Shown here: piece by piece, positions 4,732 to 5,334 of the stretch
Layout: every line of letters starts with the position of its first letter
How positions within the stretch are numbered: the stretch's first letter is position 1
Source: WYZ-LMO2 sp040514265
GTDB taxonomy: Archaea; Halobacteriota; Archaeoglobi; Archaeoglobales; Archaeoglobaceae
Assembly: GCA_040514265.1 (NCBI GenBank)
Contig: JBEVCD010000048.1
Location: 1-5,334 of the forward strand
Direction: 5' to 3'
Length of the DNA stretch: 5,334 nucleotides
Program-made: the position numbers and the translations under genes
The notes under the pieces: model-generated
What the model was told of the DNA's origin: nothing
Databases searched by the model: none
Seen by the model: only the letters and a program-made list of their open reading frames with translations

Positions 4732-5334
4732 TTACTGCCAGCTGAAGGTTTTGTAAACCTTGAACTTCCTGTCTGTCAAACTTTACCATCAGTTTAAGAT
4801 AGCCACCTCCATCTCTGTCCTTAATTTCTGGATTTCTCACGAATCTATACTTTGGATCGTTTACTGCTGGGATTATTCCATTTAAGTAAACCGTTGAGAT
4901 ATTTATCTTGCTTACATCGTAGCCCGTTATTTCGATATAAATTGATTAACTCATCAGGAAGTCCGACTTCAGCAAGTCATTGATTGGCTTCACTCACGTT
5001 TTCAGTGATTACATTCAGTCCAGAAAACTTTAGCACGTTAACCGCTTCTACAGCAGTGTCGTTCATTGTCTCAAAGTCCGATCTTAAGTATTCAAAGTAA
5101 AATTTTGCTGCAATTAGTTGCCTCGTAGCCCATTCGGCATCGTTCGCCATCAAAGCTCTGTAATATTTGGTGAGTGCTCTCCTTAAAGTGTCAACGTCGT
5201 AGATCGTCTTAAACTCTATTAGCGAGAGCTCCTTCGCCGGTGATTCTGGCAGATTTTGGAGCTCTTGGGCCGGTTCTGGATATTCCAAGTATACAGGCTC
5301 GGCGTAATTTGCATCGAGGTCCTTTCATAAGAGA
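4727..5334 (-). pseudogene. Broken surface-protein-like gene, running off the window
   Basis: Coding sense continues on the minus strand from the right edge but is interrupted. A frame open from 5324 to 4980 begins KDLDANYAEPVYLEYPEP and continues through a helical stretch (TLRRALTKYYRALMANDAEW, then KFYFEYLRSDFETMNDT). It meets an in-frame TGA (4977-4979), after which the same frame still reads LAEVGLPDELIN. A shift near 4943 opens YIEITGYDVSKINISTVYLN, GIIPAVNDPKY and DRDGGGYLKLMVKFDR to about 4727. That last module is familiar from archaeal secreted and cell-surface proteins, where an acidic DxDxDG-like loop precedes LMVKFDR. A further frameshift near 5325 is likely, since SLMK in another frame abuts the opening. 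The longest unbroken piece would need a TTG start at 5288 and has no Shine-Dalgarno site. The original protein was probably exported; its N-terminus is outside the window. Confidence 0.6.

Noticed and set aside
1..5334. CRISPR array, tRNA, rRNA or complete insertion sequence
   Set aside because: No regularly spaced direct repeats, no cloverleaf-forming segment and no paired terminal repeats flanking a transposase were seen by eye.

Overview
The window looks like a piece of a euryarchaeal chromosome, most likely from the Archaeoglobales or a close relative. The evidence is the gene content: a Cdc48-type AAA ATPase, single-frame LarC, RadB (a euryarchaeal recombinase paralogue), archaeal Pth2 and a VapBC pair. 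Archaeal TATA boxes and GGTGA-type Shine-Dalgarno sites support this. The genus-level call is inference.

The first part, about 1-3400, is GC-rich (57% in one line I counted), compact and intact. A Cdc48/VCP-like ATPase (minus strand, cut by the left edge inside its Walker A motif) diverges from larC across only 55 bases. larC, for the nickel-inserting enzyme of nickel-pincer cofactor synthesis, overlaps radB by 20 bases on the plus strand. radB meets pth2 (peptidyl-tRNA hydrolase 2) tail to tail with interlocked stop codons. A small beta-rich protein of unknown function lies upstream of pth2 on the same strand. Between them is a GC-rich spacer that may encode a small RNA on the plus strand.

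The second part, about 3412-5334, is AT-rich (35-40% GC in three lines I counted) and looks like a decayed accessory region. It starts with a multi-frame, possibly transposase-derived remnant (about 3442-3726, plus strand). Next is an apparently intact vapBC toxin-antitoxin operon (3745-4378, minus strand) with a clear TATA box, a probable leaderless antitoxin start and inverted-repeat elements that could be its operator. Beyond that are broken reading frames running to the right edge on the minus strand. They include one recognisable surface-protein-type module ending in LMVKFDR, interrupted by a stop codon and frameshifts. An imperfect 20-base inverted repeat brackets vapBC.

In function, the left half is housekeeping (protein unfolding, cofactor assembly, DNA repair, ribosome rescue). 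The right half is a likely integration and decay zone in which the self-selfish vapBC pair has stayed intact while its neighbours have broken down. I found no CRISPR array, tRNA or rRNA, and no proven new system. The least explained items are the candidate RNA at 3035-3120, the vapBC operator and flanking repeat, and the multi-frame remnants.
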